NCBI GenBank assembly: GCA_951802425.1 | Contig: OX637798.1 | Span: 1,798,001-1,862,000 of the forward strand | DNA: 64,000 nt | Source: Clavaria fumosa | Lineage: Eukaryota > Basidiomycota > Agaricomycetes > Agaricales > Clavariaceae | Direction of reading: 5' to 3' | In this document: piece by piece, positions 33,269 to 46,245 of the stretch | How the letters are laid out: each line of letters begins with the position of its first letter | Position numbering within the stretch: the first letter of the stretch is position 1 | Notes under the pieces: model-generated | The model's database searches: none | The model's input: the letters and a program-made list of their open reading frames with translations, nothing else | What the model was told of the DNA's origin: nothing | Translations under genes and position numbers: made by a program

Positions 33269-36200
33269 TTAAGCCAATGCTGTACAAGTATGAAGATAAG
33301 AATACATGGGAGACAGTTTGATCACAACAAGTTGATGATCATAGGTTGCAACAACTATAACATCACTAGTAGAGCTTAAGATTCTTCGACAAGCAGCAGG
33401 AATCCAGCAGAGTCTACAATTTCTCAAAGGATTGCATAACCATCCCTTGTTTGTCACATGTGGCCATGAATGTCCTTCATTTTCATCAACATGTACACTC
33501 AGAAGTTGACCAGTAGCTGCATCCCACAGTCTCACAGTCTTGTCATCAGACCCTGAGACTATCCTTGTGCCATCTGGAGAGAATGACACTGATGTGACCT
33601 TACCATAATGGCCCTTGAGTGTTTGTAAATGAGCACCAGTGACTGCATCCCACAGCCTCACAGTCTTGCCATCAGACCCTGAGACTATCCTTGTGCCATC
33701 TGGAGAGAATGACACTGATGTGACCTTACCATAATGGCCCTTGAGTGTTTGTAAATGAGCACCAGTGACTGCATCCCATAGCCTCACAGTCCTGTCATCA
33801 GACCCTGAGACTATCCTTGTGCTATCTGGAGAGAATGACACTGATGTGACCCAATTAGAATGGCCCTTGAGTGTTTGTAAATGAGCACCAGTGACTGCAT
33901 CCCACAGCCTCACAGTCCTGTCATCAGACCCTGAGACTATCCTTGTGCTATCTGGAGAGAATGACACTGATGTGACCCAATTAGAATGGCCCTTGAGTGT
34001 TTGTAAATGAGCACCAGTGACTGCATCCCACAGCCTCACTGTCATGTCACTAGACCCTGAGACTATCCTTGTACCATCTGGAGAGAATGACATTGAGTTG
34101 ACCCAATCAGAATGGCCTTTGGATATTTGTAAATAAGCACCAGTCACTGCATCCCACAGTCTCAGAGCCTTGTCACCAGACCCTGAGACTATCCTTGTAC
34201 CATCTGGAGAGAATGACACTGATCTGACCCAATCATAATGGCCCTTGAGTGTTTGTAAATGGGCACCAGTGACTGCATCCCACAGCCTCACTGTCATGTC
34301 ACTAGACCCTGAGACTATCCTTGTGCCATCTGGAGAGAATGACACTGAGTTGACCCAATCAGAATGCTTGAGTGTTTGTAAATGAGCACCAGTGACTGCA
34401 TCCCATAGTCTCATCTTGTCACCAGACCCTGAGACTATCCTTGTACCATCTGGAGAGAATGACACTGATAAGATTGAGTAAGAATGGTCCTTGAGTGTTT
34501 GTAAATGAGCACCAGTGACTGCATCCCACAGTCTCACAGTCTTGTCATCAGACCCTGAGACTATCCTTGTGCCATCTGGAGAGAATGACACTGATCTGAC
34601 CCAATTAGAATGGCCCTTGAGTGTTTGTAAATGAGCACCAGTGACTGCATCCCACAGCCTCACTGTCATGTCACTAGACCCTGAGACTATCCTTGTACCA
34701 TCTGGAGAGAATGACACTGATCTGACCCAATTAGAATGGCCCTTGAGTGTTTGTAAATGAGCACTAGTGACTGCATCCCACAGTCTCACTGTCATGTCAC
34801 TAGACCCTGAGACTATCCTTGTACCATCTGGAGAGAATGACACTGATCTGACCCAATCATAATGGCCCTCAAATGTTTGTAAATGAGCACCAGTGACTGC
34901 ATCCCATAGTCTCACAGTCTTGTCATCAGACCCTGAGACTATCCTTGTGCCATCTGGAGAGAATGACACTGAGCTGACCCAATTAGAATGGCCCTTGAGT
35001 ATTTGTAAATGAGCACCAGTGACTGCATCCCACAGTCTCACAGTCTTGTCACAAGACCCTGAGACTATCTTTGTACCATCTGGAGAGAATGACACTGAAT
35101 TTACCACATGAGAATGCTCCATGACCTGCAGACATGCACTCCAATGTTTTTGCAATGCTCCTTCTACTGATACTAATCCATTCATTTTATCATGATGGAT
35201 CTTGTAAAGTTCAGTACCCACTGGCATGAAGGGCAGTGCAGTGAAATACACCTGCAAGGCAGATGCACTAAGTGCTGGAAAGAACTCTTGAATCATTCTT
35301 TCACTGTCATAAAGCAGTGCTGAGACAACTGGATCTCTAGAGCTATTCATCTGCAAAATATTACTTTCAACATTACCTATCTCAGAGCTTCAAACCATGC
35401 ACATACCTTCAGGCATCTTTGTACTGCCACCAACATCTGAACTGCATCTTTCAGATAACCAAGGAGACTGCAGACCTCAATCCAGTTCACCAAATACTTC
35501 AAGCAAAAATCTTTCAGAAGCTGCCAAAGGTCACTTGAAAGCAGCCCATTGCACAGATGCAATCCCCAATGTCTACATGCATACTCTAGACTGCATGAGA
35601 TATTTATTGATATCTTTTCTGAGAGACCTGGCACTTCATGGTTGAATTTTGTAGGATTTCCTATGCCACATATATCCTCCTTCAGCCTTGTCATCAAGGT
35701 CAAGCACTTCTTGGCAAGAATGGTGTGCTGCAATTGGGGGTTGACTCTGAACTGCAGTGCCTGCACTTTCTGGCATCTGTTGTGGTCCACAATAAAGTCA
35801 AAAAATGATGGGTGCATCAACTGGATAACTCCAACATCTGCTGGGACCATCATGATTGACTGCAATAGCTGAAGGTGATAATAGACCCTGTAGCCAATCA
35901 AATCCTCCAATTGATCTAATGGGAGGGGATCCTGGAGTAAAGCAACAGTTCCAAGGATCAAATGCAACTTGGCTGCAAGCTGATCAGAAATATTTGGAAA
36001 TGCACTTTTGAGCACTTGAGAGTAGAGTTGATCTAGATGCTGCTGTGGAGATGTGCCAGCAACAGGATTGTTTTGCAAAAGTATTTCCAATTGTGCCATG
36101 GGATCACCTGGATCAGCCATCCCAATGAACCTCAATGCAGTGGCAGCAAAAATGAAGAGGCCTGAAGACATATGTGTCAAGGTTTCAATATCTGCAGAAG

Positions 36201-37923
36201 ATGGCCAGGAAGCAAGAATGTAATATTGATCCTTAATCTGATCAAAATGCTGTTCCAAATAATACTGGATATCACTTTCAATGACATCCAAGTCAACCTG
36301 ATGAAGAATCAAGGGTCTGGTCACATAACCGAGGTGTGGATCTCGAAAACCCCTAGTGATGTTATGAATGGGTCTACTGGTGATGAAGAATTGCAATGGG
36401 AACAGCTTGTCAATGTATTGAGACAAGGATGCCAAAATGGTTGATGTGGCATTATCATCCTTGCATTCATCCAATGCATCAATTATAACCACACTCCGTG
36501 GAAACTTCTCTCCAACAGCAAGCAATGGCTCCACAATCAACTTTTGCAGCTGATAGGAGACATCAGAGTAGACAATTTCTGGGTTAGACCTAAGAATGTC
36601 CGAAAGGACAGCTTTGAACTCTGTGCAAAATTTTCCCATCTGATAGGCAATGGTAGTGAAAATCAGTTTGATGTTACTGCAGTCAGCATTGTCTCTGGAG
36701 CAAAAGAAGTTTGCAGCCAGGATGCCTTTGTCCTGACAATGCTCTGCACAAGTGAACGCAATTGTGGTCTTCCCACTTCCAGCTACACCATTGAGCCAAA
36801 ATATGCATGGACTTTCCATGCATCCACCGAGACCAGGAGAGTCAGAGGGTATAGGTCTGTGCTCATCCCAGGGGCATTCGGTACGACTAATCCACTGGAA
36901 CACTTCTTCAAGAACCTTGACACGGGTACCAGGGAGACAAGGCACTAGCCCCCCCTTGCAACGGAAATGAGCTGCAAGTGCATTTGGCGGATTCAAACCA
37001 CCTGTACAAGTCAGCATCAGTGAAGTACTGTAGTCGGACAAAATTATTACCATCAAGCTTCCTCTTGATTTCCTGATACAAAGTTTGGAGATCAGAAAAT
37101 GGATAAAGAATATTGATAGAATGAAACAAACTTCGATGCCCTCTTGATTTTTCTCAATTTTGTCCTCAATACGGGTCATAACATTTCTTGTGAACTCAAC
37201 ATGTTCCTAGTCATTTTGTCATTTTGTCATGTTTAGGTTTTTGTCAGATTCGATGCTGATAAACTTACATCAAGGGCAAACTCAATTGCTAGCATGCTTT
37301 CAACCTGACATCCGGACAGCTTCATTTAGAGAATGTAAATGGAATGGCATACATGCTCACCAGAAAACTTTCAATAGACCAATGGATAGCAGAAACGCAG
37401 CCTGCAATTTCGAGAGCATCTCGATCGCGGGCAAGGACACGTTTGAAATAGTTGTGAGAGAGAATGTCTTGGACCCGGGCACCCATGGACTTCCATGATC
37501 TTCCATCCAGGATGAGCAACGCACACACGAAGGGATGGTGACTTACTCAGAAAGACAGTTGATACGGTCTACCATGGCTTCTGACAAGACACCTTTATTG
37601 GTATCCGACACCCTCTTCAGCATGGCATTCAAGTCCTGAACACGTTGGGCCAGTGAAACCAAGCCATCATCATTTTGTGCAGTTTTCTGGGTGAAAGATG
37701 GGTGATTAGTGTGACAGTCCGGTAAATGAAATGAATTGCACACCTGAACAGCATCAAGGAGGATGACGAAGCCCTTGATGCCTTCCTGAAGTCCTGGCAC
37801 ACCCGTCCTGCCTGCGACCTCCTTGAACAGGTTGAGAGCATTCTGGAGACTGAGAAAGGCAATTGAGCGGGGTCCCAACGACAGCTTCAGCTTTGCTAGA
37901 GCGGTATTGAGTGGCTCGCGCAT
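33269..37923 (-). CDS. NACHT-WD40 NLR-like STAND protein
   Basis: A fungal innate-immunity/incompatibility type receptor with effector, NACHT and WD40 parts. The start is taken at 37923 (MREPLNTALAKLKLSLG); an earlier in-frame M lies at 37971. The N-terminal helical region (SLQNALNLFKEVAGRTGVPG, then LAQRVQDLNAMLKRVSDTNK) is of the kind common in agaricomycete NLRs and leads into exons at about 37528-37340 and 37179-36900. The NACHT core shows CLPGTRVKVLEEVFQW, P-loop WLNGVAGSGKTTIA (36760-36800), Walker B VVIIDALDECKDDN and FFITSRPIHNITRGFR. Intron 35351-35406 joins the NACHT part in frame to the WD40 domain (33500-35116), which has about 13 units. It ends with a non-repeat tail ...HTCTALA. 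No disabling stop was found, so the gene may be functional. Confidence 0.85.
33500..35116 (-). repeat. about 13 near-identical 126-bp WD40-coding repeats
   Basis: Each unit codes for about 42 residues around SPDGTRIVSGSDDKTVRLWD. Neighbouring units differ by only a few bases; two adjacent units in the 33,775-34,015 stretch appear to differ by about one base over 70 compared. One unit lacks a residue before MRLW and one lacks the Gly before HSDWV, so small in-frame losses occur. Variation is concentrated at the few residues after GH and after SGS. Confidence 0.92.
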
Positions 37924-38118
37924 ACTGTGATACAGGAGTTTGTATAGCACTTGTCGAGAGTGGCAACCCACAGCGCTTATCGATAACGAACAGTGAACTG
38001 CGCATGCTCTGTTGATGCGTGTTACTGTATTCCGACTCCGACTCCGAAGGTGCGAGTTTGAGTCATGTGACTGCTTATTCTTCCACGTGATTCTTCCTCT
38101 TGCTCACCGTCAGTCGGG

Positions 38119-41065
38119 ATGCGCATTGGGCAACTCCTGCTCCCCCGCCATGCCTCTCGCCTATTCTCCACTCGCCTTCGGCAGCGCTCAAGGCTTGACC
38201 TTCCAAACGACACCGCAGCCGACCTTCAACACCCTTTGAATCTCGCTCTCAACTCGAAATCCCTTCAGCCTTCCTCAACCCCGGCGAGGCGAATCGACAA
38301 CAACCCCCATGACACATACCCCGATTCTACCTTACTTCTCCTACTTGATGATCTTGTATCTGTTCCTCCTCCAGATGCGTCCGAGTCTATGCATGCTGCA
38401 ACCTACCACGAGGATGATGCAATCCTTGAGCTAGTCGACATCAGAATACAAGGGCAGCACAGCAGCAGCAGCATTTCTTCATGCAGTCATGCTCTTCCGC
38501 CCATAAATCTACAAGACCCGCCGTATAAAAGAATCCTCGTCTATGCCCGGAACGTCGTTTCACAAATTGTCCGCGCAACGTCGCTCCTTTCACGGGAGCC
38601 AACCCAACAAACGACTCCTATTTGTATCCTTACACTCAAAGAATGGACTGCTCTAATACGCACAGCTGTAGGGCCACTTACCTTCTAATCAAGTTCACTC
38701 ATGTTTAGACTGCCAATCTGACAGGTTAGACAATGCGATGGTGAAGCCGCAGAGGAGATGCTTCAGCTGATGCAGGTGAGTGTCGATTCTGCAGTTTGTC
38801 ACAGAGATAGACGATCACTACAGAGTCTCACTGTTTCTCCATCCGAGGATACCGTAAATCTGATCATGAAATTTTACGCGAACGTAGGAGATATCTCCAG
38901 AACCGAACGCTTCGTGGCTAAGTATCTTTCGAGTAAGCCAGTAACATTCATGTCTCGAAATTATTTTTCGTTGACATCCCTACCGATAGCTCCCACCCCA
39001 GAGCAGCGTCATCTCCACGTCAAGTCCCATGTCTTCTCCCGGCTAAGAAACACCTATCCAACCTCGGCCATCGCACTCCTGCACTCGCTCGAGTCGCAGT
39101 CCACTCCAGCACCCATGCGCTCCTACACGCTCGTCATCCGTGCCCTCCTCAGCACGCCCTCCGTCCACGCACACGCACACGCCTGGGACCTTTTTGCGCA
39201 CATGCGCTACGTCGCCCACCCCACGCCGGATGTCTACCTCTACGCGGTCATGATCCGCGCCTGTCCCGCCGACGAGCCTCAGCGCGCGCTCGACCTCTGG
39301 GTCGACCTTTTGACAACCCATCACCAACCATCCCGCGCTGCCTACGCCGCGGTCATCGCCGCCTGCGCCCGCTCGGGCCAGCGCGAGTACATCGGTGAGG
39401 CATTTCGTCTCGCACGCGAGATGATCAGCGCGGAGGGCTTCACTCCTGACCGCGCTACCTTTATCGCCCTCCTTGACGGTGCCAAGCGACTGGGCGACCT
39501 CCCTCGGGTTCGGGCTGTGCTAGCTGAGATGGTCAAGGCGCAAGTGTCAGCGGAAAAGGAGGAGGCTGCGAACCCTGGGCACGAGTGGCTCGATCTGAGG
39601 ATGGAGCAAGAGCAAGAAGAAAATGATGACCGCGGCCGCCAGGCGGATGAGGTTATCGTAGACGAGGAGGTGATGACACACGTATTTAACGCGTACGCCG
39701 CGTACAAACCGCCGTACAAGCCATTTGTCAAGGCCAACGTCGTTTCGCCAGATGTTGCGAGCACAAAAGACGTCAACGCTTCTTTAGGCCCAACCAATGC
39801 TACCACTGTTGATGATGTCAAGAAGACAACACCCGCCGCCGCGGAAGAGCATAATTACGTCTCCCTGTCCAACGCGGTGGACGAGGGGTCCACGACGATG
39901 GTGTTCTCTCGCATCCCACCGCAGAACCACGCTGAGACACTAGCGGAGGCGAGCGCCCTCCTCGAGCGCATCCGTGCCGACTCGGCGTCGATACCAAAAC
40001 TGACGTCAACACTCAAAGATGGCGTGCCCCGCGGGCAGTATTCCCGACACCCACCACCACCATTACTATTCCACCGCGTAGTGATATCGCCGCGTCTAGT
40101 GAATGCTTACCTCTCAGTGCACTACGCACATGCGCCGACGCTCGAGCAGGCACGCGCGGCCTTTCGGTCCTGCGTCGAGAGTTTTGCTGCATCTGGCATT
40201 ACACACCACAAACCGAACGACATCGCGAACCCTATCGCTCCGTCGAGGCCAACACTTTCCCCACGCGGGCTAGTAGAGGCGCTCGAGCGCTGCGCACACG
40301 CGCGTCGTGGACCCGAGCGAGCCACAGCGCGTACGTGGGCCGAAGAGGAGCTGTGGCGCGCATGGGCGCCGCTCGAAGACGCGTGGCTTAACGGTCGACC
40401 TATGTCTTCACCAATGTCTACCATGGTAGCGGCATCATCGTCGGCAACATCACCACCACCCGCATCATCGCCTGCGCTCACGCATATACCACGCCCATCA
40501 ATATCCGCGAGACTCATTGAACGAGCCAACATAGCCATGATCCGAATCCTCACTCTGTACGTCTCCCTTCGATGCCAAACCTTGACCAATCCAATCCCCC
40601 TCAACCGTCCGATCCCATCCTTTACATAGGAACAACGACATAGACGGTGCGCTCAAGCACATGGACGCCTTCGTGAAACGTCATCCGCCCAAGGCCGTGC
40701 TGACCGCGCCAATAAGCGGGAGGGCGTCGTTGTCCTCCACGCGCACGTCGCTCTTCGGGACGAGGCCGCTCGTCCGCCTTCTTGGGGGATCTGCCGCCGT
40801 CGCCCGCGGCGGCGTAGACGACTCGGTGCCGCCTTTACTGAGCTTCGCCGATCTGGACATATTGCATGCGCGCGCGGTGCGTGCTGGCCGGGTGGACGCC
40901 ATCGCACGTGTCAAGTGGGTGTGTATGTCATATACGGGTGCCTTGAGGAAGAGGAGGGCACAGTTACTGAAGGGTCAGGATGGAGAGCAAGGAGTAGAAG
41001 GTAGCAAGCAGGACGGTGCCCAAGATGGGGTACGACCCGAACAGCCAGTATTACCGCTATGTTGA
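38119..41065 (+). CDS. mitochondrial pentatricopeptide-repeat (PPR) protein
   Basis: PPR proteins bind organellar RNA. The N-terminus MRIGQLLLPRHASRLFSTRL is a strong mitochondrial presequence. The helical repeats lie around 39050-39560 (MRSYTLVIRALLSTPSVHAH, PDVYLYAVMIRACPADEPQRALDLW, SRAAYAAVIAACARSGQREY, DRATFIALLDGAKRLGDLPR), matching the 35-residue PPR plan. Introns: 38668-38724, probably 38776-38823 (48 nt) and 38933-38989 (57 nt), and 40557-40629. The two small ones are stop-free and a multiple of three, so the frame is also open without splicing. The last exon reads NNDIDGALKHMDAFVKRHPP and ends at 41063-41065. The middle (39600-39900) is acidic and disordered. The exact target RNA is unknown. 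It is divergent from the NLR gene. Confidence 0.85.
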
Positions 41066-41691
41066 AAAGCCCAAACAGCATTTAAAACTAAATTCAAAAT
41101 CAAGAGAACAGTGTATTCGATGGAGTAAGAGTTTTCAATACCAAGTATAGAACTGTGGTCATAGAAACGAAACATCCGCTTGTCACAGACCAGACTTCAA
41201 TCCAAGCATCAACGAGCAGGTGCCGATCGAGGTCTATATCGAAGGGCAGAGATGTTGATATGAGGGAAAATGGCACCCTTTGTCTGTTTTACATTGGGGG
41301 AACTGAAGCAGGTGGTGGTCAGGAGTGAGGGTTGTAACATAATGGAAGAATTCTGCGACCACAATTACGTCCCAGTAATTCGCTGTACATAGCATATTGC
41401 CGTGGCCAATCCGTTAGCAGATACGACGGAGGCCAGCTGGCAGAAGTGTACGAGTGCTGTTGGTAGCGTTGAGGCAACGTTGAGAAACAGTGACCGCATG
41501 GCTCGCTATTCCTTCTCATTCTCGATGACAGAACGCGGCCTTGTTGACCTAAATCAATACGATACCAGTGCACGGTTGGATTATTACATCTTTCGTACAG
41601 TTGTAATGAATACATTGAAGAACAAGCAAAAAACAAGGGCGCAAGCCAATGCATCATCCCGAGACTTCGTCGAGCAAGGAAGATTCATCGC
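41066..41691. other. intergenic between convergent PPR and Ish1/Msc1 genes
   Basis: About 625 bp with no convincing gene. The plus-strand frame that begins at 41402 is mostly a shadow of the Ish1/Msc1 C-terminal exon. Confidence 0.45.
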
Positions 41692-43493
41692 TCACAATTC
41701 ACCCTTCAATTTTTCACCGCCCTTCTTCATCTTCTCCCCGGCCCACTCTCTTCCTTCCTGTGTTTTCTGTTCCACATACTGTTGCCGTTCCCCCGCTTTC
41801 TCTGCACGCACGGTCAATGCTCGAGTGAAAAAATATGCAAAAAGACAACGAACCGCTCAAACGCTCAGAACCTTGCTCCATTTTCTTTTTGGCATACTGC
41901 GACGAATGTTCTCCTTGCTCTCTGGCATACTCACGGCCCTGTGCGGCTTTGTCTGCGGCGTACTCGTGTCCCTGCCTGACCTTCTCCCCAACGTACTCTT
42001 GCCCTTCGCCTGCTTTATCTGACGCCCAGCCGGCGACATTAGTTCCTCTCATCCAGGCGCTCCCCACTCCAAGGGCCAGCGCCAGAAGCAACGCACCAGT
42101 GACAAAACCCGTTGCCTCCCGCAAGATTTCCACCACTCGATTGAGCTTCTCTTCTGCGGTCTCTACACCGTCATGCACGACATCCCAGATAGAGTCCATC
42201 ACGCCACGCCGCGGCGCAGGCTCCTTCCAGTTCTCTCGCACTTTTTGCAAGAGCAGTTCGCGTGTCGTCGGTGGAGCTGAAATGATGCCCTGCTCTGCCA
42301 GGTACACACGGAGTCGAGAGTTCGGCCAGTTGACATAGGGGGCAACTTTAGCCGAAGCAGTGCGATACCTGCGACACAAGCTTCAATTTATAACGGCTAC
42401 AAATGGCAAGAGGAAGACATTACTTTTCTTGCATGAGCTTTACGAGCTCGTCGCGATTGACTTGGGCGTCCGACTTGAGATAATTACGGTCAACAAGCCA
42501 AGAACGCATTTCAGAGTTTTTCCAGGGTGAAAAGACTGTTGAGGGTGCTGAAGGATAATATGCCCTGTCGATGACGGGGTTGAGCCTACAACGGAACAGT
42601 AGAAAATCAATTCAGACGCACTCCATCAATTTCTGCAGTTTCTCTTTCTTGATCTGCGCGTCGCTCTTCACTACTCCATAGTCGACGAGCCATTTCCTTA
42701 TGTCACTCTCGGACCAAGTAGACCAGACGAGGTCGGCAGAATTATAATAGTAATCACGCATTTTGGCGAGCAGCTCTTCACGGTTCTTTTGATAGTCGAG
42801 CTTGATGACACCGTGGGCAACGAGCCATCCATGCTAAGAAAGAGCGATATTAGATGTCCAGGTTTCAGATTGAACCAGAGAGTAGATATGCACAATGTAA
42901 GAATCGCTCCAAGCCTTCCAAACTGGATCCGTGGCCGAGAGGTACGTATTGTGCATCAGAGCGAGCATTTCGTCCCGATTCTTCTGCTCCTTGCTCTTCA
43001 TGACGCCCTTCTTGACAAGGAAGTCCTTGAGCTTGCTGTCCTCCCATGTGGACCACACATAGTCCTTACTGAGGTCCGCCTGTTTGTACACCTCGCCCGT
43101 GGCCTGCGCGACGGCGCTCACCACGGAGCGCGTCGCCTCCTGCCACGTGTCGGTCGCGCGGTCCGACCACGCGTTAGCGGCGTCCTTGTACTCGCTGTAG
43201 CGGCGCTTAGCCGCGAGCACAAGACTCTCACGGGGACCCGCCGGAGGGACAATACCCTGCTCGTGGAGGAACTCGCGCAGACGCGAGTCAGACCACGCGT
43301 CGAAGCTCGATTCTTTGATATCTTTAAAGGCGCGCTCGGCAGCGTGATACTGGTCGGCGGTCCACTGCGAGGCGGCGGAGGCATAGTCGCTTACAGACGA
43401 GGCGGATTCATCGTCTGAGCCGAACCAGGAAGACGAGGATACAATTGCTGCTGTGAAAAGGAGGAAGACGGGTAAGAAGCAGGATAGACGCAT
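41692..43493 (-). CDS. Ish1/Msc1 repeat stress protein with LEA-like tail
   Basis: Ish1/Msc1 proteins are stress-induced, membrane-linked proteins of the ER/nuclear envelope in fungi. The start MRLSCFLPVFLLFTAAIVSS is a cleavable signal peptide; the ATG at 43491-43493 is chosen over an in-frame upstream M because of it. Six Ish1 repeats follow: AWSDSRLREFLHEQGI, TWEDSKLKDFLVKKGV, AWSDSYI...HGWLVAHGVI, TWSESDIRKWLVDYGV, PWKNSEMRSWLVDRNY and NWPNSRLRVYLAEQGI. A hydrophobic segment FVTGALLLALALGVGSAWM then leads into a charged 11-residue-periodic tail (GEGQEYVGEKVRQGHEYAAD and onward). The last intron (about 41790-41840) joins SERLS to EKAGERQQYVEQK, ending at KLKGEL-stop 41692-41694. Four or five exons. 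Confidence 0.88.
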
Positions 43494-43703
43494 GGCTAAA
43501 TATTGATGATAGTGGTTGAGGGGAAAGTGGGGAGGGGTGGGACGAGTCAAGGGTTGGTGGTATTTATTAGATTGTGGTAAATTAAAGATCGGACAGGAGG
43601 TACTCGTACAATGACGTCAATTGCGTCACTGGGGGGACGGGCATCACGTGTGTTTTTGGAGTAAGATACACGTGATCACTTGAGACAAGGAAGCGTCGTC
43701 ACT

Positions 43704-45446
43704 TCATGCGTGGTTGCTAGCTAAACCGATGGTTCGTCGCAAGGGCCCGGTTCTAGAAACGGATACCCGCGTCGTCTCCTCACTTCCCCCGCCGATAGAC
43801 TGGCGAAGGTTGAGTATTAGGCGAGTGCTGATCATGATCTGCACCGTAAGCATGACTTGGAGTGGTATAGTGGCATCGGGCTGTGGGAAATTCGCTTAGC
43901 GGGGACAAAAGAACCGAAAAAGTAAAAAGTATAAAAGAAAGATGAAAGATAACTGAAGCCCTAGACGGCAAAGAGAGCGGCACCCGATGCCAAGACCTGA
44001 GAGACAACTCACGGAACCTGCTACAGTGGCGATGAACAATGCTGCGTATATCGTGAACGCCCTGATCCGGATAAATTGGGCTCAGAACTTCTGAAGTAAA
44101 CGAAAAGAGACGCACATGAAGAAATAGACAAGACTGTCCCTGAAAATCGCCGAGAAAAGCGAGTTGTGAGTCCATTCACCGGCCTGAACCAGGCTCCGTA
44201 ACTGCTTGCCACATACGAAGGCTGCGAAAACAAAGAGAAGAAGCTCAAACAGCACAACTGGGAGAAGCCACAAAGCGATGTCGAGGGCGGGAGGAAGGTT
44301 CAAGAGGAAGCAAAAGGAGAGATTTGGAGTGAGGGGGATGGGAATAGCTGCGGGACAACAAGCAATTAATGTTGGAAAACCCCCGCAGTTGAGTGGACAC
44401 ACGCTTAATGGCCCCTGCGAAGAAGACGAACTGGCCGTAAGCCGTCAAAACGATCTGGACTGTCCAGGCGACCAAAAGCACGGCCAAGATCTTTTTGGAA
44501 CGATGGTAAAGCGCCCAGACCCGACATATCAAGATTACTGCAAACAAAGAAGTCAGATTGCTTTTGTGAACGCGGTGGCGACGCACGTTGCGCCCATAGG
44601 CCAGCAATCTTCCATAACCAACCACTGATATTGATCTGAAGCAAGCCTAGAGAGATCGGTCAAAAATGAGGCGTACCACACGAAGGAGAATAAACATACA
44701 GCTATAGAATAATTAGTGGTCGGACGGGGAGGTGTCAGATTCGAAATTTATCATACAGCTACAGATACATCTTCAATAAAGTCGTCAGAAAAGGTGCGTT
44801 GGAACAACCTACCTCGCTTGTAGAATTACTGCGCATAGCCTCTGAAAACAAGAGGTACCGCGTTGGTAGAACTATCTTGTAGACGTAAGGACTGACGTAC
44901 CAAATACATCGATACTTGATGGTGACATTTTCAGTACAAACGGCGGGCCGGTTAACGGAGAAAAAGGGCATACATGACAAACGCATCTCCCGCATATCGA
45001 CTCTGGGTGGACCATGCAGTCAGCGATGCAACAGTCAATGTGGTTTCCACGCACCAAAATATACAGATATGAAAAGAAGGTAAATTTCCTTTCCTGCGTA
45101 ACAAATCAACTTTGAGTCGTGAAATGCGATTACGTGCATGCGCACCCATATAAGCCTTTTCTAGAAAAACAAGATTATAATGACACGCCAGCGGGCTGAA
45201 TAAAACTAGTTCATACCTCCTGGTTGATAGTAATGACTGTCAAATGACTGCGTCAGCAGATCATAATCATAGGCTGAGGAATGAACGTACGATGGTCATA
45301 TAAGACGAGCGTTGCACCAGCCGCTAGATGCAGGAATTGAGGAAGCTGAAATGGAGAGGAGGGAAGATAGACATTTCACCAGAAACGGATCGATGACGCC
45401 CTTCCACTCCAATTAAAAGGGGAATTATTCCAGGCGGGAGATCCAT
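43704..45446 (-). CDS. DUF6533-family integral membrane protein (copy C)
   Basis: The start MDLPPGIIPLLIG (45446) is joined across a 62-nt intron to LPQFLHLAAGATLVLYDH. A 20-nt micro-exon (45217-45236) then adds LITINQE, which together make the DUF6533 motif (YDH-LITINQE). Downstream exons hold several hydrophobic helices, the segment RVWALYHRSKKILAVLLVAW (about 44460-44530) and a C-terminal IMISTRLILNLRQSI before the stop at 43704-43706. Copy D on its right has the same plan and very similar segments, so the two arose by tandem duplication. The exon borders in the middle are approximate. The function is unknown. Confidence 0.78.
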
Positions 45447-46245
45447 GATGGAAGTAAACTGGTATGAGGAAGATGACGAACGCCCTTTTCTATACCACGG
45501 AAGGCCGAAGAGTGAGTGATCCAAGGATAAGTGCTGTGACAACGCAACTGACCAGGAGACATGCTTAATGGACCTTTTTTTTCGATTGGACCAGGAACAT
45601 TAATTGCGCTACCATGCCCTATGCATGATAGTGAGATAAAAATGAAGACACATGGAGACCTAGAACGTAACACACGTCGATCGAAGCACATCACCTCGGG
45701 CTCCTGGGCCCAAAATCCCCACAGAGAGCATGAGGTACACTGCTTCCGATATCATATTACACATCACCCGACTGGTCTAATTTGTTGACCATCGCCAAAT
45801 CCAGTAGAAGCAGCGTTGCATAACAGTTGGTTCGGGTTTAGAGTAAGCGGAATGAAATTTGCTAGCCGATTTGCGGCCACGTGCCTACGTCAGGGCCGTC
45901 ACACGGTCACCTTTACGTGAAACTAATGCGGAGCCGCAGATTCACTCACACGCTGACATACCTCGAAGGACACGAGAATCGATGAACTATAATCATTTAT
46001 GTTCAAGTCGTAATTTTGTCTGAGCAACACAAGTACCTTTTCCCCCGAGGGCCGCCGGGGGCGTGAGCAGTGGTCTGTCTTGTCACACGCATGAAAGCTC
46101 TTTTGAGTTTTGAGTGTTACAGGACACACTGTATTGATCGTTTCTGCTCGTATACTGATCATATTTGCTACCAAAGAGCGAGGCTATATTCGTAACCAAA
46201 GAATGAAAGTATCCCGGAAACCGTTGCTCATAAACCAGTGCTTAT
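45447..46245. other. intergenic between tandem DUF6533 copies C and D
   Basis: About 800 bp holding the promoter of C and the 3' end of D. Sequence just upstream of the C start still resembles that upstream of D (both read SL..L....RK in one frame), so the duplication unit included flanking DNA. No gene is seen. Confidence 0.4.

Noticed and set aside
33500..35116. CRISPR-like or satellite array from the regular 126-bp repeats
   Set aside because: The repeats are WD40 coding units in one open frame, in a eukaryote.
41402..42022. 206-codon plus-strand frame resembling a membrane protein
   Set aside because: It overlaps the well-supported minus-strand Ish1/Msc1 C-terminal exons; its hydrophobic stretch is the antisense of the charged tail.
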